This document shows, in pieces, positions 8,951 through 17,673 of a stretch of DNA of 64,000 bases. This stretch comes from Oceanicaulis sp. HLUCCA04 (GTDB lineage Bacteria; Pseudomonadota; Alphaproteobacteria; Caulobacterales; Maricaulaceae). Position numbers and translations under genes: made by a program. The stretch is taken from NCBI GenBank assembly GCA_001314625.1, contig LJSH01000003.1:25722-89721 (forward strand), written 5' to 3'. Position 1 is the first letter of the stretch, and each line of letters starts with the position of its first letter. The notes under the pieces were generated by a model. The model was not told the DNA's origin, did not search any database, and worked only from the letters and a program-made list of their open reading frames with translations.

Positions 8951-10717
8951 TTACTCGGCCGGACGGTTCTGACCTACCAGCACGAAGGGCGCCCACATGG
9001 CCGGATGGGCAAATTCGGGATCATCCATCATCGACATCATGGACTGGCGCAGGGCCTCCGCGCGGCCAGCGTCCGGGTTTGCGTTCATGGCTGACAGCGT
9101 GCCGGTGGTGATCCGGCGGGCCGCGGCGTCGTCCACTACCCAGTGGGACACCAGCAGCGCACGGGCACCCGCGTAGAAAAACGCGCTGGCAAGGCCGGAC
9201 AGGCTCTCTGCGCCAGCCCCGCCCGGAGCTGCCGTATTGCAGGCCGACAGGATCACCCAGTCGGCATCGAGCGTCAGGCCGCGCGCGATTTCCGACGCGG
9301 TCAGAAGTCCGTCATCTCCGTCACTGGCCTCAGCTGGCGGGGTGAGCACAAGGGCCGGCTCAGTCAGGCCGGGCAGTTCGTCCGCGATCAGCCCGTGCGT
9401 GGCAAACGCAATAACTTGCCGGTTTTGCAAGTCTGCAACGGTTCGCAAATTGGTCTCGGTGGCAGCGTCTCCGATCAGCAGGTCGCGCGTGGACTGCGCG
9501 CCAAAGGCTTCGGCCAGAGCGACAAGCTCGGGCCTTGTGTTGGGTAGCGCGCTGAGCGCCCGCACCGCCTCGACATCGGCCAGGAACACGCCATCGCCCG
9601 AGGCACTGGCATTGAACACGCCGCGAGTGCCGCCGCCGCGTTGCCCACCGCCACCCTGGCTAGCCGGCGCGCGCTCACAGCCCGCTCCCGATCTTGAACC
9701 GATGCACGGATCGCCCACGCCGAGGAACGGCCCGCTGGCCCGGCTTGCCCCGAACCGCGAGAGCGAGCGCAAAGAGGCTGGTGAAGGCAGGACGGTCATG
9801 GCGTGGCGGCGGCCGAGCCATGCGGTCTGGCGCAGCGCGTCGGTATCAGTATCCGCGCCCGCAGGGGCCTCGGTGACCAGCAGCGCCAGCGGCAGGCTGG
9901 AAAGCGCGCCGGACGGCACCGCATAGACATGTGACTTGCCGCCCAGACGGCTTTCGACCGGGGCCAGCAGTTGCTGGTAGAGCGTAAATGCTGCCTGCCG
10001 GTCGAAAACGGGCAGACCCGTTGATCCGGCGCTGGCCTGCACGGCCACCGCATTCCATGGCCCGCGTCCGTGATTGAGATCAACGCCCTGGCGGAGCAGA
10101 TCGACCGCCTCGCCCAGCTCGCTGGCCGTGATTTCCACGCGGGCCCAGTCAATACCGTCCCGGTCAATCGCGAACACAAAGGTGGAGCGGTCTCCGGCCA
10201 GTATCAGGATCAGCGCTTCATCGGCGCGCAAAAGCGCTTGGGTTGCCTCGACCGACAGAGGCTGCGGACTTGTCAGTTCGGCGTATTCGGGAAAGTCGCG
10301 TGAAAGTGCGGCATCAATCTCGCCAAGACGGGCAGAGGCGGTGTCGAGCGCGGTGCGCGCTGCGGTGCTGGCTTCCTCGCGTGAGGCTGCATCGCCGATA
10401 GCCAGCGCCTCATAGAGGCGGCGTTCAGCGGCGCTGCGCTGGTCGGCAATACGGCGGCGTTCAGCGACCAGCAGGCCCAGCGCATCGTCGCTGGAGGCAA
10501 AGCGCGCGCCGACCTGTGAGAGGGCGCGGGCGGCAGACGTCTGGATCGCCCATTGGGCGGCCCAATACCCTTCCGCCCGCAGGCATTCATATTCCATCGA
10601 GCCTTCGCGGCAAGCTTCGGAACCTTGAGCGAATGTGGTGCTGCCCAGAGCGGCACCGGCAAGGCAAGTGGACGCCAACAGGGTGCAGGCAATCGCGGAG
10701 ATAGGGCGCGTGAACAT
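8951..10717 (-). CDS. Exported CHAT domain cysteine protease
   Basis: 588 aa from the ATG at 10717, which has AAGGA 7 bases upstream inside the previous gene's last codons; the ATG at 10732 lacks such a site. A signal peptide at the N-terminus is followed by a charged helical segment (residues ~80-170) and a CHAT domain with His441 in FATHGL and Cys493 in LSACNT. The sequence from EPALVLTPP through DDGLLTASEI to GARALLVSHW closely parallels the CHAT domain of the protein at 4081-7005. It lacks its own TPR array; the TPR proteins just upstream in the operon may supply that part. It is last in the caspase-TPR-TPR-CHAT run. Confidence 0.88.
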   Translation of the reverse strand: MFTRPISAIACTLLASTCLAGAALGSTTFAQGSEACREGSMEYECLRAEGYWAAQWAIQTSAARALSQVGARFASSDDALGLLVAERRRIADQRSAAERRLYEALAIGDAASREEASTAARTALDTASARLGEIDAALSRDFPEYAELTSPQPLSVEATQALLRADEALILILAGDRSTFVFAIDRDGIDWARVEITASELGEAVDLLRQGVDLNHGRGPWNAVAVQASAGSTGLPVFDRQAAFTLYQQLLAPVESRLGGKSHVYAVPSGALSSLPLALLVTEAPAGADTDTDALRQTAWLGRRHAMTVLPSPASLRSLSRFGASRASGPFLGVGDPCIGSRSGAGCERAPASQGGGGQRGGGTRGVFNASASGDGVFLADVEAVRALSALPNTRPELVALAEAFGAQSTRDLLIGDAATETNLRTVADLQNRQVIAFATHGLIADELPGLTEPALVLTPPAEASDGDDGLLTASEIARGLTLDADWVILSACNTAAPGGAGAESLSGLASAFFYAGARALLVSHWVVDDAAARRITTGTLSAMNANPDAGRAEALRQSMMSMMDDPEFAHPAMWAPFVLVGQNRPAE

Positions 10718-10721
10718 CGGC

Positions 10722-12725
10722 TTATCCTTCATGATGGGCGGCGGCCCATGCCGCTTCGGTATGGAGCTGGAACATGTCATTGCGGCGCACGACCAGCGCG
10801 GAAAGGGCAGCGTCGCCTGCCGTCGACTGACCCGCGCTGACCGCAGCGTTCACGATGGAGCGCGATGCGGTGCGGTAAAGCTGCAACGCCTCACCGGGGC
10901 GGTTCATGTGACGCAGATAGAGCCAGGCCAGGTTGGCCCGCGCGACAAGCAGGGCCGTGTGTGTTTCCGGGATCTGGCCGGGTAGCCCGTCCAGCCCGTC
11001 GCGCATCAGGCGCTCGGCACCCTCATGGTCTCCGGCCAGACCGAGTGTCGTTCCGGCATTGGCAAAGGCGCGCACGGCTTCGGGGTGGTTTGCGCCCAAG
11101 GCTTCGCGATAAAGGTCAAGCGCGCGCGTCTGCAGGCCGGCGGCTTCGTCCAGACGTCCCTGCACCCGCACTGATCCTGCGAGGTTTTCAAGGCTCATGG
11201 CAATGCTGAGCGGCTGACCGCTGCGCTCGGCTTCTTCCAGCGAGGCGCGGTAGAGCGCTTCTGCCTCGGAAAGACGGCCCAGCATACGCAGACTGCCGGC
11301 CAGATTGCTTTCCAGAGCCGCGACAATGCTCCCGCGCTCCTGCTCTGGCAGAGCGGCAGCCTCTGACAGGGCGCGCAGTTGCAGGTTTTCTGCCTCCGCA
11401 TAGCGGGCCTGGTCGAACAGGGCTGATGCCAGGAAGCTGATCGCGGAGATAGCCTCGTGTGCGCCCGGTCCGAAGGCGGTCTCGCTCTCGGTAAGCGCCT
11501 GGCGTAATACGGTCTCCGCCTCGCTGGCACGTCCGGCCATCTGCAAGGCGCGGCCGAGGCGCTGGCGCAGAAGCGCGATATGGCGCGGATTGGATGCGGC
11601 GGCGGCTTCCAGCGCACGCAGGGCTTCTTGCTGGAAGCCGATGGCATCCTCGTAGCGGCCAAGGTCAAGATAGGCCTGCCCGAGGCCGCTCACCGTATCG
11701 GCGCTCTGCGATGCGCCTTCTCCGTAGGCCGCCACTTCGATTTCCAGCGCGCTTTCAAGCAGCGGATGCGCCTCTGCCGGGCGTCCGAGCGAGAGATAGG
11801 CGCTGGCCAGATTGCCCATCGCCGCTGCGGTGTTCGGGTGGTCGTCACCGAACGTGGCACGCATGCGTTCCACCACCGACTGGTAGCCGGCAAGGGCTGC
11901 TTCCGGTCCACCCTGACGGCGCCGCACCGATGTCAGATTGTTCTCCACGACTGCCAGATAACGGTGCGTGGGCGAGATCGCCTCGAATATGGCCCGGGCG
12001 CGGGCCAGCGCGTTTTCGGCCTCGGCGAGGCGGTCTGTCTGAGTGTAGACCTCGCCCAGATTGACCCATGACACACCGGCCGCTTCGCTGTTCCCGGTTC
12101 CTGCCGCCTCGTGGGCTTGCAGCACATCGAGGAAGCCCTGTTCGGCGCGCGCGTAATCGCCCGCCTGGTAGGCGCTCACGGCAGCATCGTTGAGGGTTGT
12201 GAGTGAGGCACCGGCCGCGCCGCTGGCACTATCTGACGGCTGTGCTTGCCGGGGCGCTGCTGGCTGCGCTGCGCCTGCAGGCGCGCCGGGAGCCTGCCGG
12301 CTTCGGGCCATGGCAATCGCGCTCTGGATGCCCGGACGGCGGGCATTGCCCGGATCGACACCGGCCAGAATCTCGTCAGCGATTTCGAGCACCTCAAGGG
12401 CTTCGCTGAACCGGCCCTGGCCCAGCATCGCCATGCCCATGTTGGCGCCCGCCACCGCGCTGGCCGGATGCTCAAGCCCCAGATGGCGGTGATAGATCAG
12501 GAAGGCAGCCTCGAACTCGCGCGTCGCGGTGGCGAAGTCCTGTTGCTGGAAGGCAGCCGCCCCGGCGTTGTTGTGGCGCTCGACCCGGGCGATGGCGTCG
12601 GGCGGAATGCTGGCCTGACGGCTGGCGGCAGGGGCTGGAGACGGGTCCGCGCCCGGTGCCTTCTGGGCGTTCGCGGCGCCAGGGAGCGCCAGCAACAGGG
12701 CGGTGATGAGAATGGATGCGCGCAT
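10722..12725 (-). CDS. Exported tetratricopeptide repeat protein (long)
   Basis: 667 aa from the ATG at 12725, giving a signal peptide that ends ANA-QKAPG. After a Pro/Ala-rich linker, TPR units run almost to the C-terminus (for example AAMGNLASAYLSLGRPAEAHPL and DTVSGLGQAYLDLGRYEDA, each about 40-42 residues apart). No catalytic domain is present. It probably serves as a periplasmic scaffold or substrate-recognition partner for the CHAT protein encoded 4 bases downstream; in the protein at 4081-7005 these two parts are fused. It begins with nearly the same residues as the preceding TPR protein (both contain AQKAPG), which points to duplication. Confidence 0.85.
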   Translation of the reverse strand: MRASILITALLLALPGAANAQKAPGADPSPAPAASRQASIPPDAIARVERHNNAGAAAFQQQDFATATREFEAAFLIYHRHLGLEHPASAVAGANMGMAMLGQGRFSEALEVLEIADEILAGVDPGNARRPGIQSAIAMARSRQAPGAPAGAAQPAAPRQAQPSDSASGAAGASLTTLNDAAVSAYQAGDYARAEQGFLDVLQAHEAAGTGNSEAAGVSWVNLGEVYTQTDRLAEAENALARARAIFEAISPTHRYLAVVENNLTSVRRRQGGPEAALAGYQSVVERMRATFGDDHPNTAAAMGNLASAYLSLGRPAEAHPLLESALEIEVAAYGEGASQSADTVSGLGQAYLDLGRYEDAIGFQQEALRALEAAAASNPRHIALLRQRLGRALQMAGRASEAETVLRQALTESETAFGPGAHEAISAISFLASALFDQARYAEAENLQLRALSEAAALPEQERGSIVAALESNLAGSLRMLGRLSEAEALYRASLEEAERSGQPLSIAMSLENLAGSVRVQGRLDEAAGLQTRALDLYREALGANHPEAVRAFANAGTTLGLAGDHEGAERLMRDGLDGLPGQIPETHTALLVARANLAWLYLRHMNRPGEALQLYRTASRSIVNAAVSAGQSTAGDAALSALVVRRNDMFQLHTEAAWAAAHHEG

Positions 12726-12739
12726 CAGCCTAACCTTCC
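12720..12739. repeat. 20-bp repeat at a gene junction (copy 1)
   Basis: Exact copy of the 20 bases at 14185-14204. Read on the minus strand it holds the last codons and stop of the upstream gene (GAAGGT-TAG), a 4-base spacer GCTG and the next ATG-CGC. The GAAGG doubles as ribosome binding site, so translation is probably coupled. Confidence 0.8.
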
Positions 12740-14190
12740 GCGTCCCGGGCCGCCGCCCAAAGGGCGTCAACATGAGTGGTGAGGGCGTTCAGAGTCAGCT
12801 CGTCTGACAGATCATTCTGGCCATCGGAGATTCGTGAAAAGATAGGTGCTGCGGCGGTCCGAGTGACGGCGAGCGCGCGCGCCGGCGCCGTTTCACCTTG
12901 TAGCAGGAACCGGGCAAGCCGGGTGCGGGCGCGTACGGCGTGGGCATGCTCAGGGCTCAGCGCCGCGTCATAGGCTGTGATGGCAGTTTCAAGATCGCGC
13001 TGCACCGCGTTGTCCGCGCCAAGAGTGATACTGGCGATGGCGGCCCCCTCCAGTGAGAGCGCGGTCTGAGGATGGGCAGCGCCGAGCAAGTCCTCAAAGA
13101 GACGGTAGTTTTCCCGGTGCAACGTTTGCGCCTCGCTCATCCGCCCCTGGTCAGCCACATAGCTCGCCAGATTGAAGCGGACCTGCAAGGCATCATGGGA
13201 GCCCGCGCCGCTCGTTCGAGACAAGATAGTCAGCGCTTGCCGGGTGAGAGCTTCGGCCCGGGCAAGGCCGTTCGGACCGAGCTCAGCCTCGGCGATGGCC
13301 ATTATGTTGAGCGCGCGAGCGGCCTGCAGATCGGCTTGCCCGCGCCTTTCATAGATGGTCCATGCGCGGCCAGCGAGCATCCGCGCCTGATCGAACTCGC
13401 CCTGATGAACCCGGCCCATCGCCAGGTCGAGCAGGCTCGCAAGCGCCACCGCGGAATCCGGCCCGGCCTGGAGCGCGGATTCTTCGAGATTGCGCAAGTA
13501 GAGTTCGATCATGTCATCATGGCGTCGCGTTTCCCGCAGGACATCCGCCAGCACCCATCTTGCGCGATAGGTTCGGTTAAAATCCGGCGGCTGAAGCGCC
13601 GAAGCGTCGTGCACCAGTGAACGCGCCAGCGTTTCAGCTTCCTCCACCCTCGCCTGACGGCTTAGGATCATGGCTGTCTCGAGACGGTAGTCCAACGCCT
13701 CGCGTGAGCGAGCGCCAAAGCGCTGCCGGGCGTATTCGTAGAGTAATTCATAAAGCTCGAGCGCGTTGGCATAGTCGCCAAGACGGGCTTTCAAACGGGC
13801 CTCAATCTCCGCGGCTTCTATGAATAGAGGCAATAATTGCGGGTCACGGGCCTGGCGGACAATCCGGTCGGTGATGGCGGATGCGTCGGCATAACGATGA
13901 CCTCCTTCCAGCGACAAGGCGTAATCCAGCTGCACCCGCAGCGTTGCCGGATGGCCTTGCCCAAGCGTCTCGGCAATCAACTGGGAGGAGCGCTCAAGCG
14001 GCGCCAGCGCATCAGCGAAGCGCCCCGCAGCGTGATGCGCTATACCTTCCGCGTGCAGCCGGACTGCCTCATCTGCGGCTGGCTGCACACCCTGGCTGGC
14101 AGGGCGGCTTTCTCCGGGGGCTTTCTGGGCTTCCGCCATCCCAGGCGCCGTCAGCAGCAGGGTGGCCGTCAAAGCAAGGGTAGAGCGCAT
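12730..14190 (-). CDS. Exported tetratricopeptide repeat protein (short)
   Basis: 486 aa with a signal peptide ending AEA-QKAPG and helical repeats of TPR type from about residue 40 onward (for example DALAPLERSSQLIAETLGQGHP and ATLRVQLDYALSLEGG). There is no enzymatic motif. Its start is 4 bases after the caspase-like gene stop, and its own stop is 4 bases before the next TPR gene, with the same 20-bp sequence at both junctions. The shared N-terminal residues and the repeated junction suggest it and its downstream neighbour arose by tandem duplication. The likely role is a scaffold or activator for the caspase-like or CHAT protease; this is inferred only from position. Confidence 0.82.
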   Translation of the reverse strand: MRSTLALTATLLLTAPGMAEAQKAPGESRPASQGVQPAADEAVRLHAEGIAHHAAGRFADALAPLERSSQLIAETLGQGHPATLRVQLDYALSLEGGHRYADASAITDRIVRQARDPQLLPLFIEAAEIEARLKARLGDYANALELYELLYEYARQRFGARSREALDYRLETAMILSRQARVEEAETLARSLVHDASALQPPDFNRTYRARWVLADVLRETRRHDDMIELYLRNLEESALQAGPDSAVALASLLDLAMGRVHQGEFDQARMLAGRAWTIYERRGQADLQAARALNIMAIAEAELGPNGLARAEALTRQALTILSRTSGAGSHDALQVRFNLASYVADQGRMSEAQTLHRENYRLFEDLLGAAHPQTALSLEGAAIASITLGADNAVQRDLETAITAYDAALSPEHAHAVRARTRLARFLLQGETAPARALAVTRTAAAPIFSRISDGQNDLSDELTLNALTTHVDALWAAARDAEG

Positions 14191-14204
14191 CAGCCTAACC
14201 TTCC
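14185..14204. repeat. 20-bp repeat at a gene junction (copy 2)
   Basis: Identical to 12720-12739. It joins the end of the caspase-like gene (codons for E-G, then TAG) to the ATG of the short TPR gene. A diverged form is visible at the third junction near 10717-10732, where the upstream gene also ends in E-G. Confidence 0.8.
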
Positions 14205-16525
14205 TCGCCGCCGGGCGGGATCAGCCGCCACTGGAACAAGACGGTGCCGGCCTGCGCATCCAGCGCCGGGCGTGACCGGGCGCTGCGTGTTGCCGACCCG
14301 CCGAACGCTGCCTGACTCATCAGCTGGCCAAGGGGCGACCGCTGGGCATCGCTGACTGTGCCATCGCCCGACCGCGACAGGCTGGTCTGGGTCAGGAAGC
14401 CGAAATCCATCGGGATGGCAGCGCCCGGTTCGCGTTCCACCGCCAGCAGGACCAGACGCTCCAGACCGGCACTGGCCGGATAGCCGGTTGTCCAGTCGAA
14501 TGTGCGCAGGCCCGCCCATACAATGCGCGGCTGCTCGCCGGGCTCTATGCGGGTGGTCGCGCTGGTTCCCAGAAACGGAAGCCGGTGAATGCCCGCCTGG
14601 CTGTCGATATAGAGCGGCGTCACATCAATGGGCGTGTCACCGGTATTGGTCAGGCGGACATAGACGATGTCGCAATGGCTGAGCTGCAGCGCGTTAAGCT
14701 CGCTGGTGCCAAGCTCTGAAAGCGAGACCGCGTCATCCGGGATGGCAGATGCGTCGGGCAGGGAGCAGGCCCAGTCATCGGGTGCACGGGCATTATCGGG
14801 CAGGCGCGGTGCTTCAGCGCGCCAGATGAAAGTCTCGTGCTCGAGGTTTTGCAGGCCATTGGCGCCCTGCAGCGCGCTGGCGGCGCTCAATATATTGCGC
14901 ACGCGGGCGAGCTTTTGCAGTTCTGCCTCGATCTGGCTCATCAGCGCGTCGGTGTCGGCCGTGTCGTCCAGCGTGATACGGGCGGATCGTTCACGGCCCG
15001 TGGCAATGATGTCCGGCTCGGCGCGCAGAAGCCAGATCGCGCCGTCCTGCACCCGGATGCGCACATCGGCCGGCTCACCGGGCTGACGAAACTCGATCGG
15101 TGCGATCAGGGTTTCAGGATTGGCCGCGGCCAGCCGTTCGAGTGCTTCGATAGCGATGGCTTCGCGGCTGTCAGGCTCGGCCGCCGTGTCCTCGATAGCG
15201 ACGGACAGCGCAAGCCGCACGCCGCGGTCCACCAGACGGGCGGTCATGTACGCCGTGCGGCCGGGCAGGGCGCGGGCGGCCTCATTGCCGTCAAACGCTG
15301 TCAGAACGGCGCGGGTCGCGGTCTGTCCTACCTCCGTGGCTTCGACATAGTAGGGACCGGGAAAAGAGGGGTGGGGGCCTTGCGTATCGGGATCGCGCAC
15401 GATGATCTCGAACACTGCGCCCTCGCCCACGCCTTCCAGCGACCCGGCCTCGATTTCTGTGGTGTCGCGGGCCAGGAACCGGGCGTGCCATTGCGGAGAG
15501 CGGACTGTACCGCCCTCACCCAGCAATGCCCGGTCCAGATCGCCTTCAAACAGCGGGGCGGGCGCGCGGCTGCCCCAGTCATTATATCCGGAGAGCACCC
15601 GGTAGGCGAGATCGCGATAGCTGGCCACGCCGCCGGCCAGAAGCCCGTTGGCGATGTGAAATGTCATCACGCCGAAATTGTCACGGCCTTCGGCCGGGCC
15701 GACCTTGGGCATCAGGCCTTCGAGCGCCAGCTGTCCTGAGTGGGCTGCGTAGAATGCCACAAAGCCGCCTTCACCCAGTGCAAGCGCGCTTTCAGGACGT
15801 GCTGAAGACGTGGCAGAGCGCGTGCTCTGCGCTCGCTGCTCGGCGGCGAGGCGTGCCTCTGCGGGTATACCCAGCAGGTCTTCGGTCACAGCGCGGGTGC
15901 GAAACTCACCGCCCGGCCCCGCGCTGCGGTTGGCTCCCCCTGAATGGCATGTGTCCACGACCAGCCAGACGAAGACATTGCGCTCGCGCAAAGCCTCCAG
16001 AAAGTCGCCTATCTCGTCATCCAGAAGTGCGTTGTGGACGCCTGCCTGCCGGTCGCCTTCAGCCCCTTCCCAGTGACCGATATCCAGCGGCAGGAAGATC
16101 TCGTCAAAGCCGTTGGCCTCCGGCACGGCCGCGCCCTCCGGCTGCGGCTGGCGCGAGCCATGGCCGGAGAAATACACCAGAATCTCGTCTCCGGGCTGTG
16201 CCCGTTCCAGCATGTCGGCAAAGGCGGCGATGATGCCGCCATGGGTTGGCTCGCCATGAGCGGTAAAGTCGATGCCCGTCTGATCGAGGCCATCTGCCAG
16301 GACCAGCATGTTGGCATCAGGCACATCATAGGCGCGCAAGGCCCGGATCATCAGGGCAACATCATTGCGGGGTCCCAGAAGCTCGACCCCCGGGCCGATC
16401 CGCTCCTCATCATAGCCTGATGCGCCGATCAGGAGGGCGTGGCGCCGGGGTGCATCGTCACGGGCAAGGGCAGGGCCGGCGAGCGTTGCCAGTGCCGCAA
16501 AAATCATGAGCAGACGATGGCGCAT
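14195..16525 (-). CDS. Exported caspase-like (peptidase C14) protein
   Basis: 776 aa from the ATG at 16525, which gives a signal peptide ending ALA-RDD; the longer upstream reading is not supported. The caspase p20-like domain covers ~27-260 with RHALLIGASGY at its first strand, catalytic His122 in YFSGHGSR and Cys193 in VVDTCHSGG. The C-terminal half is a different region, ending in a beta-rich segment (VYVRLTNTGDTPIDVTPL) resembling the DUF4384-type domains often joined to bacterial caspases. An exported caspase is unusual, since most described bacterial ones are cytoplasmic. It is first in a four-gene run with 4-base gaps. A candidate regulator box lies 76 bases upstream at 16602-16618. 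Confidence 0.9.
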   Translation of the reverse strand: MRHRLLMIFAALATLAGPALARDDAPRRHALLIGASGYDEERIGPGVELLGPRNDVALMIRALRAYDVPDANMLVLADGLDQTGIDFTAHGEPTHGGIIAAFADMLERAQPGDEILVYFSGHGSRQPQPEGAAVPEANGFDEIFLPLDIGHWEGAEGDRQAGVHNALLDDEIGDFLEALRERNVFVWLVVDTCHSGGANRSAGPGGEFRTRAVTEDLLGIPAEARLAAEQRAQSTRSATSSARPESALALGEGGFVAFYAAHSGQLALEGLMPKVGPAEGRDNFGVMTFHIANGLLAGGVASYRDLAYRVLSGYNDWGSRAPAPLFEGDLDRALLGEGGTVRSPQWHARFLARDTTEIEAGSLEGVGEGAVFEIIVRDPDTQGPHPSFPGPYYVEATEVGQTATRAVLTAFDGNEAARALPGRTAYMTARLVDRGVRLALSVAIEDTAAEPDSREAIAIEALERLAAANPETLIAPIEFRQPGEPADVRIRVQDGAIWLLRAEPDIIATGRERSARITLDDTADTDALMSQIEAELQKLARVRNILSAASALQGANGLQNLEHETFIWRAEAPRLPDNARAPDDWACSLPDASAIPDDAVSLSELGTSELNALQLSHCDIVYVRLTNTGDTPIDVTPLYIDSQAGIHRLPFLGTSATTRIEPGEQPRIVWAGLRTFDWTTGYPASAGLERLVLLAVEREPGAAIPMDFGFLTQTSLSRSGDGTVSDAQRSPLGQLMSQAAFGGSATRSARSRPALDAQAGTVLFQWRLIPPGGEEG

Positions 16526-16601
16526 GGCCAGCCCTCCAGAGTACTTGGATCCGTGACGCGAACTTACCGCGAGCTGCCGCGGCGCTGCGAGTAGATGTTT
16601 T

Positions 16602-16618
16602 CTGACAATGCCTGACAG
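16602..16618 (-). promoter_or_regulatory. Candidate response-regulator box B
   Basis: Minus-strand sequence CTGTCAGGCATTGTCAG, 76 bases upstream of the caspase-like start, in the 203-base gap after the CX10C gene. It is the copy closest to the consensus of the four sites in this cluster. The gap contains no other feature I can support. The box implies that the caspase run has its own promoter here. Confidence 0.5.
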
Positions 16619-16728
16619 CCCGGTCACCCAGCCGCCTGAACGCGCGCGGACGGCGCAGGGTCTTGCAACCCTGACGCCGCCGGCATTGCCGGTTTCCGGC
16701 GGGAGCATCCGGAAAAGCCGGATACGCT

Positions 16729-17412
16729 CTAGTTCGTGACCAGGTTGTGGCTTACGCCGATATTGCCCAGATTGCGGATCTGGACCTGAAAATTGCCCGT
16801 CCAGCGCGGGGTGAAGTAGCAGGACATGCTGTCAGAATAGTCGATATGACGGCAGATCAGATTGCCGTTCTGGTCATAGACATACATGTCTAGATCGGTG
16901 CGGCCGGGGCCGTTGGCCCAGATGGCAGCGCGTTCACCGCCCCGGAAAGTCACGTTGTAGGTGGTCGTGCTGCGCGCGCCGACCCAGCCCGATGCCCGGC
17001 CAGGACCGCCCACGCGGCCACGGCTCGCATCGGCCTCGACTTCCTCAATCAGGCCGGCCAGCGCCTCGTCGCCGCGTGCCAGAACACGCGCTTCATCGAG
17101 CATGTCGGCTGCCGAAGCGAGTTCGATCTCGGCCTCTTCGGCCTCGCCGTCCTGCTCGGCGATCTCGTATTCGCGCTCTTCAACCTCAACACCCTGGCGA
17201 ATGCGGGCAGCCACGATCACGGCGAGCGGATCACGCGCATCCACGCCGTAGGCATACAGCTCCTGTGACAGTGCCAGCTGTTCGACGCCGGTCGTGCCTT
17301 CGCCGCGCTGGTCTTCGGCGAAATTGGTGCCCGTTTCATCGGTTTCCTGAGCCATTACTGGCCCGGCAAGGACGATGGCAGCGGTTGTTGCAAGCAAAAT
17401 GGAGAGTTTCAT
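16729..17412 (-). CDS. Exported protein with C-terminal CX10C module
   Basis: 227 aa. The ATG at 17412 has CAGGAG about 8 bases upstream and gives a signal peptide ending VMA-QE. The middle (about residues 65-140) is rich in Glu and Ala and probably helical, and is followed by a Gly-rich linker. The C-terminal ~75 residues share with the lipoprotein at 3484-4071 a Cys-X10-Cys pair, P-x-W, I-x-NL and a terminal L-x-TN. It contains the phrase DLDMYVYDQNGN, as in PPC-like beta-sandwich domains. No catalytic motif is visible. It is upstream of the caspase-like gene on the same strand and divergent from the HtrA-like gene. A secreted substrate, adaptor or inhibitor of the proteases is possible. 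Confidence 0.72.
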   Translation of the reverse strand: MKLSILLATTAAIVLAGPVMAQETDETGTNFAEDQRGEGTTGVEQLALSQELYAYGVDARDPLAVIVAARIRQGVEVEEREYEIAEQDGEAEEAEIELASAADMLDEARVLARGDEALAGLIEEVEADASRGRVGGPGRASGWVGARSTTTYNVTFRGGERAAIWANGPGRTDLDMYVYDQNGNLICRHIDYSDSMSCYFTPRWTGNFQVQIRNLGNIGVSHNLVTN

Positions 17413-17551
17413 GTGATTTACTCCTGTAAAGATACGGTTGCGCATTTGCCAACAGGACGTGGTTATTCGAAAAATCCGGTGCAGGGCGTTTTCCTGTTGC
17501 CTGCATAAGCCCTAGCTGAATGTTTTTTGCTGGAAAAGCGGCAAATCGAGA

Positions 17552-17568
17552 CTGTCCGGCTTTGTCAG
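17552..17568 (+). promoter_or_regulatory. Candidate response-regulator box C
   Basis: CTGTCCGGCTTTGTCAG on the plus strand, 105 bases before the HtrA-like start. It matches the CTGTC-N5-TTGTCAG form exactly and lies upstream of box D in the same orientation. Confidence 0.5.
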
Positions 17569-17597
17569 AAATGCCGGTGCGGGCGCAGCCTTGTCAC

Positions 17598-17614
17598 CTG
17601 ACAGGCCTTGTCAG
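17598..17614 (+). promoter_or_regulatory. Candidate response-regulator box D
   Basis: CTGACAGGCCTTGTCAG on the plus strand, 59 bases before the HtrA-like start. It has one mismatch in the first half-site and also forms a 6-bp-arm inverted repeat. Its start is 46 bases downstream of that of box C, so this promoter may bind two regulator dimers. Confidence 0.42.
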
Positions 17615-17673
17615 TGGCCCGGCCGATGCGTGCCTGGATAAGGTGGTAGCGAGCTACAGGAGCGCCGTTATTC

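Noticed and set aside
17562..17613. Three TTGTCA units read as a possible CRISPR-like or phage repeat
   Set aside because: The units are 6 bases at uneven spacing, without spacers of constant length; they are better explained as parts of regulator boxes C and D.
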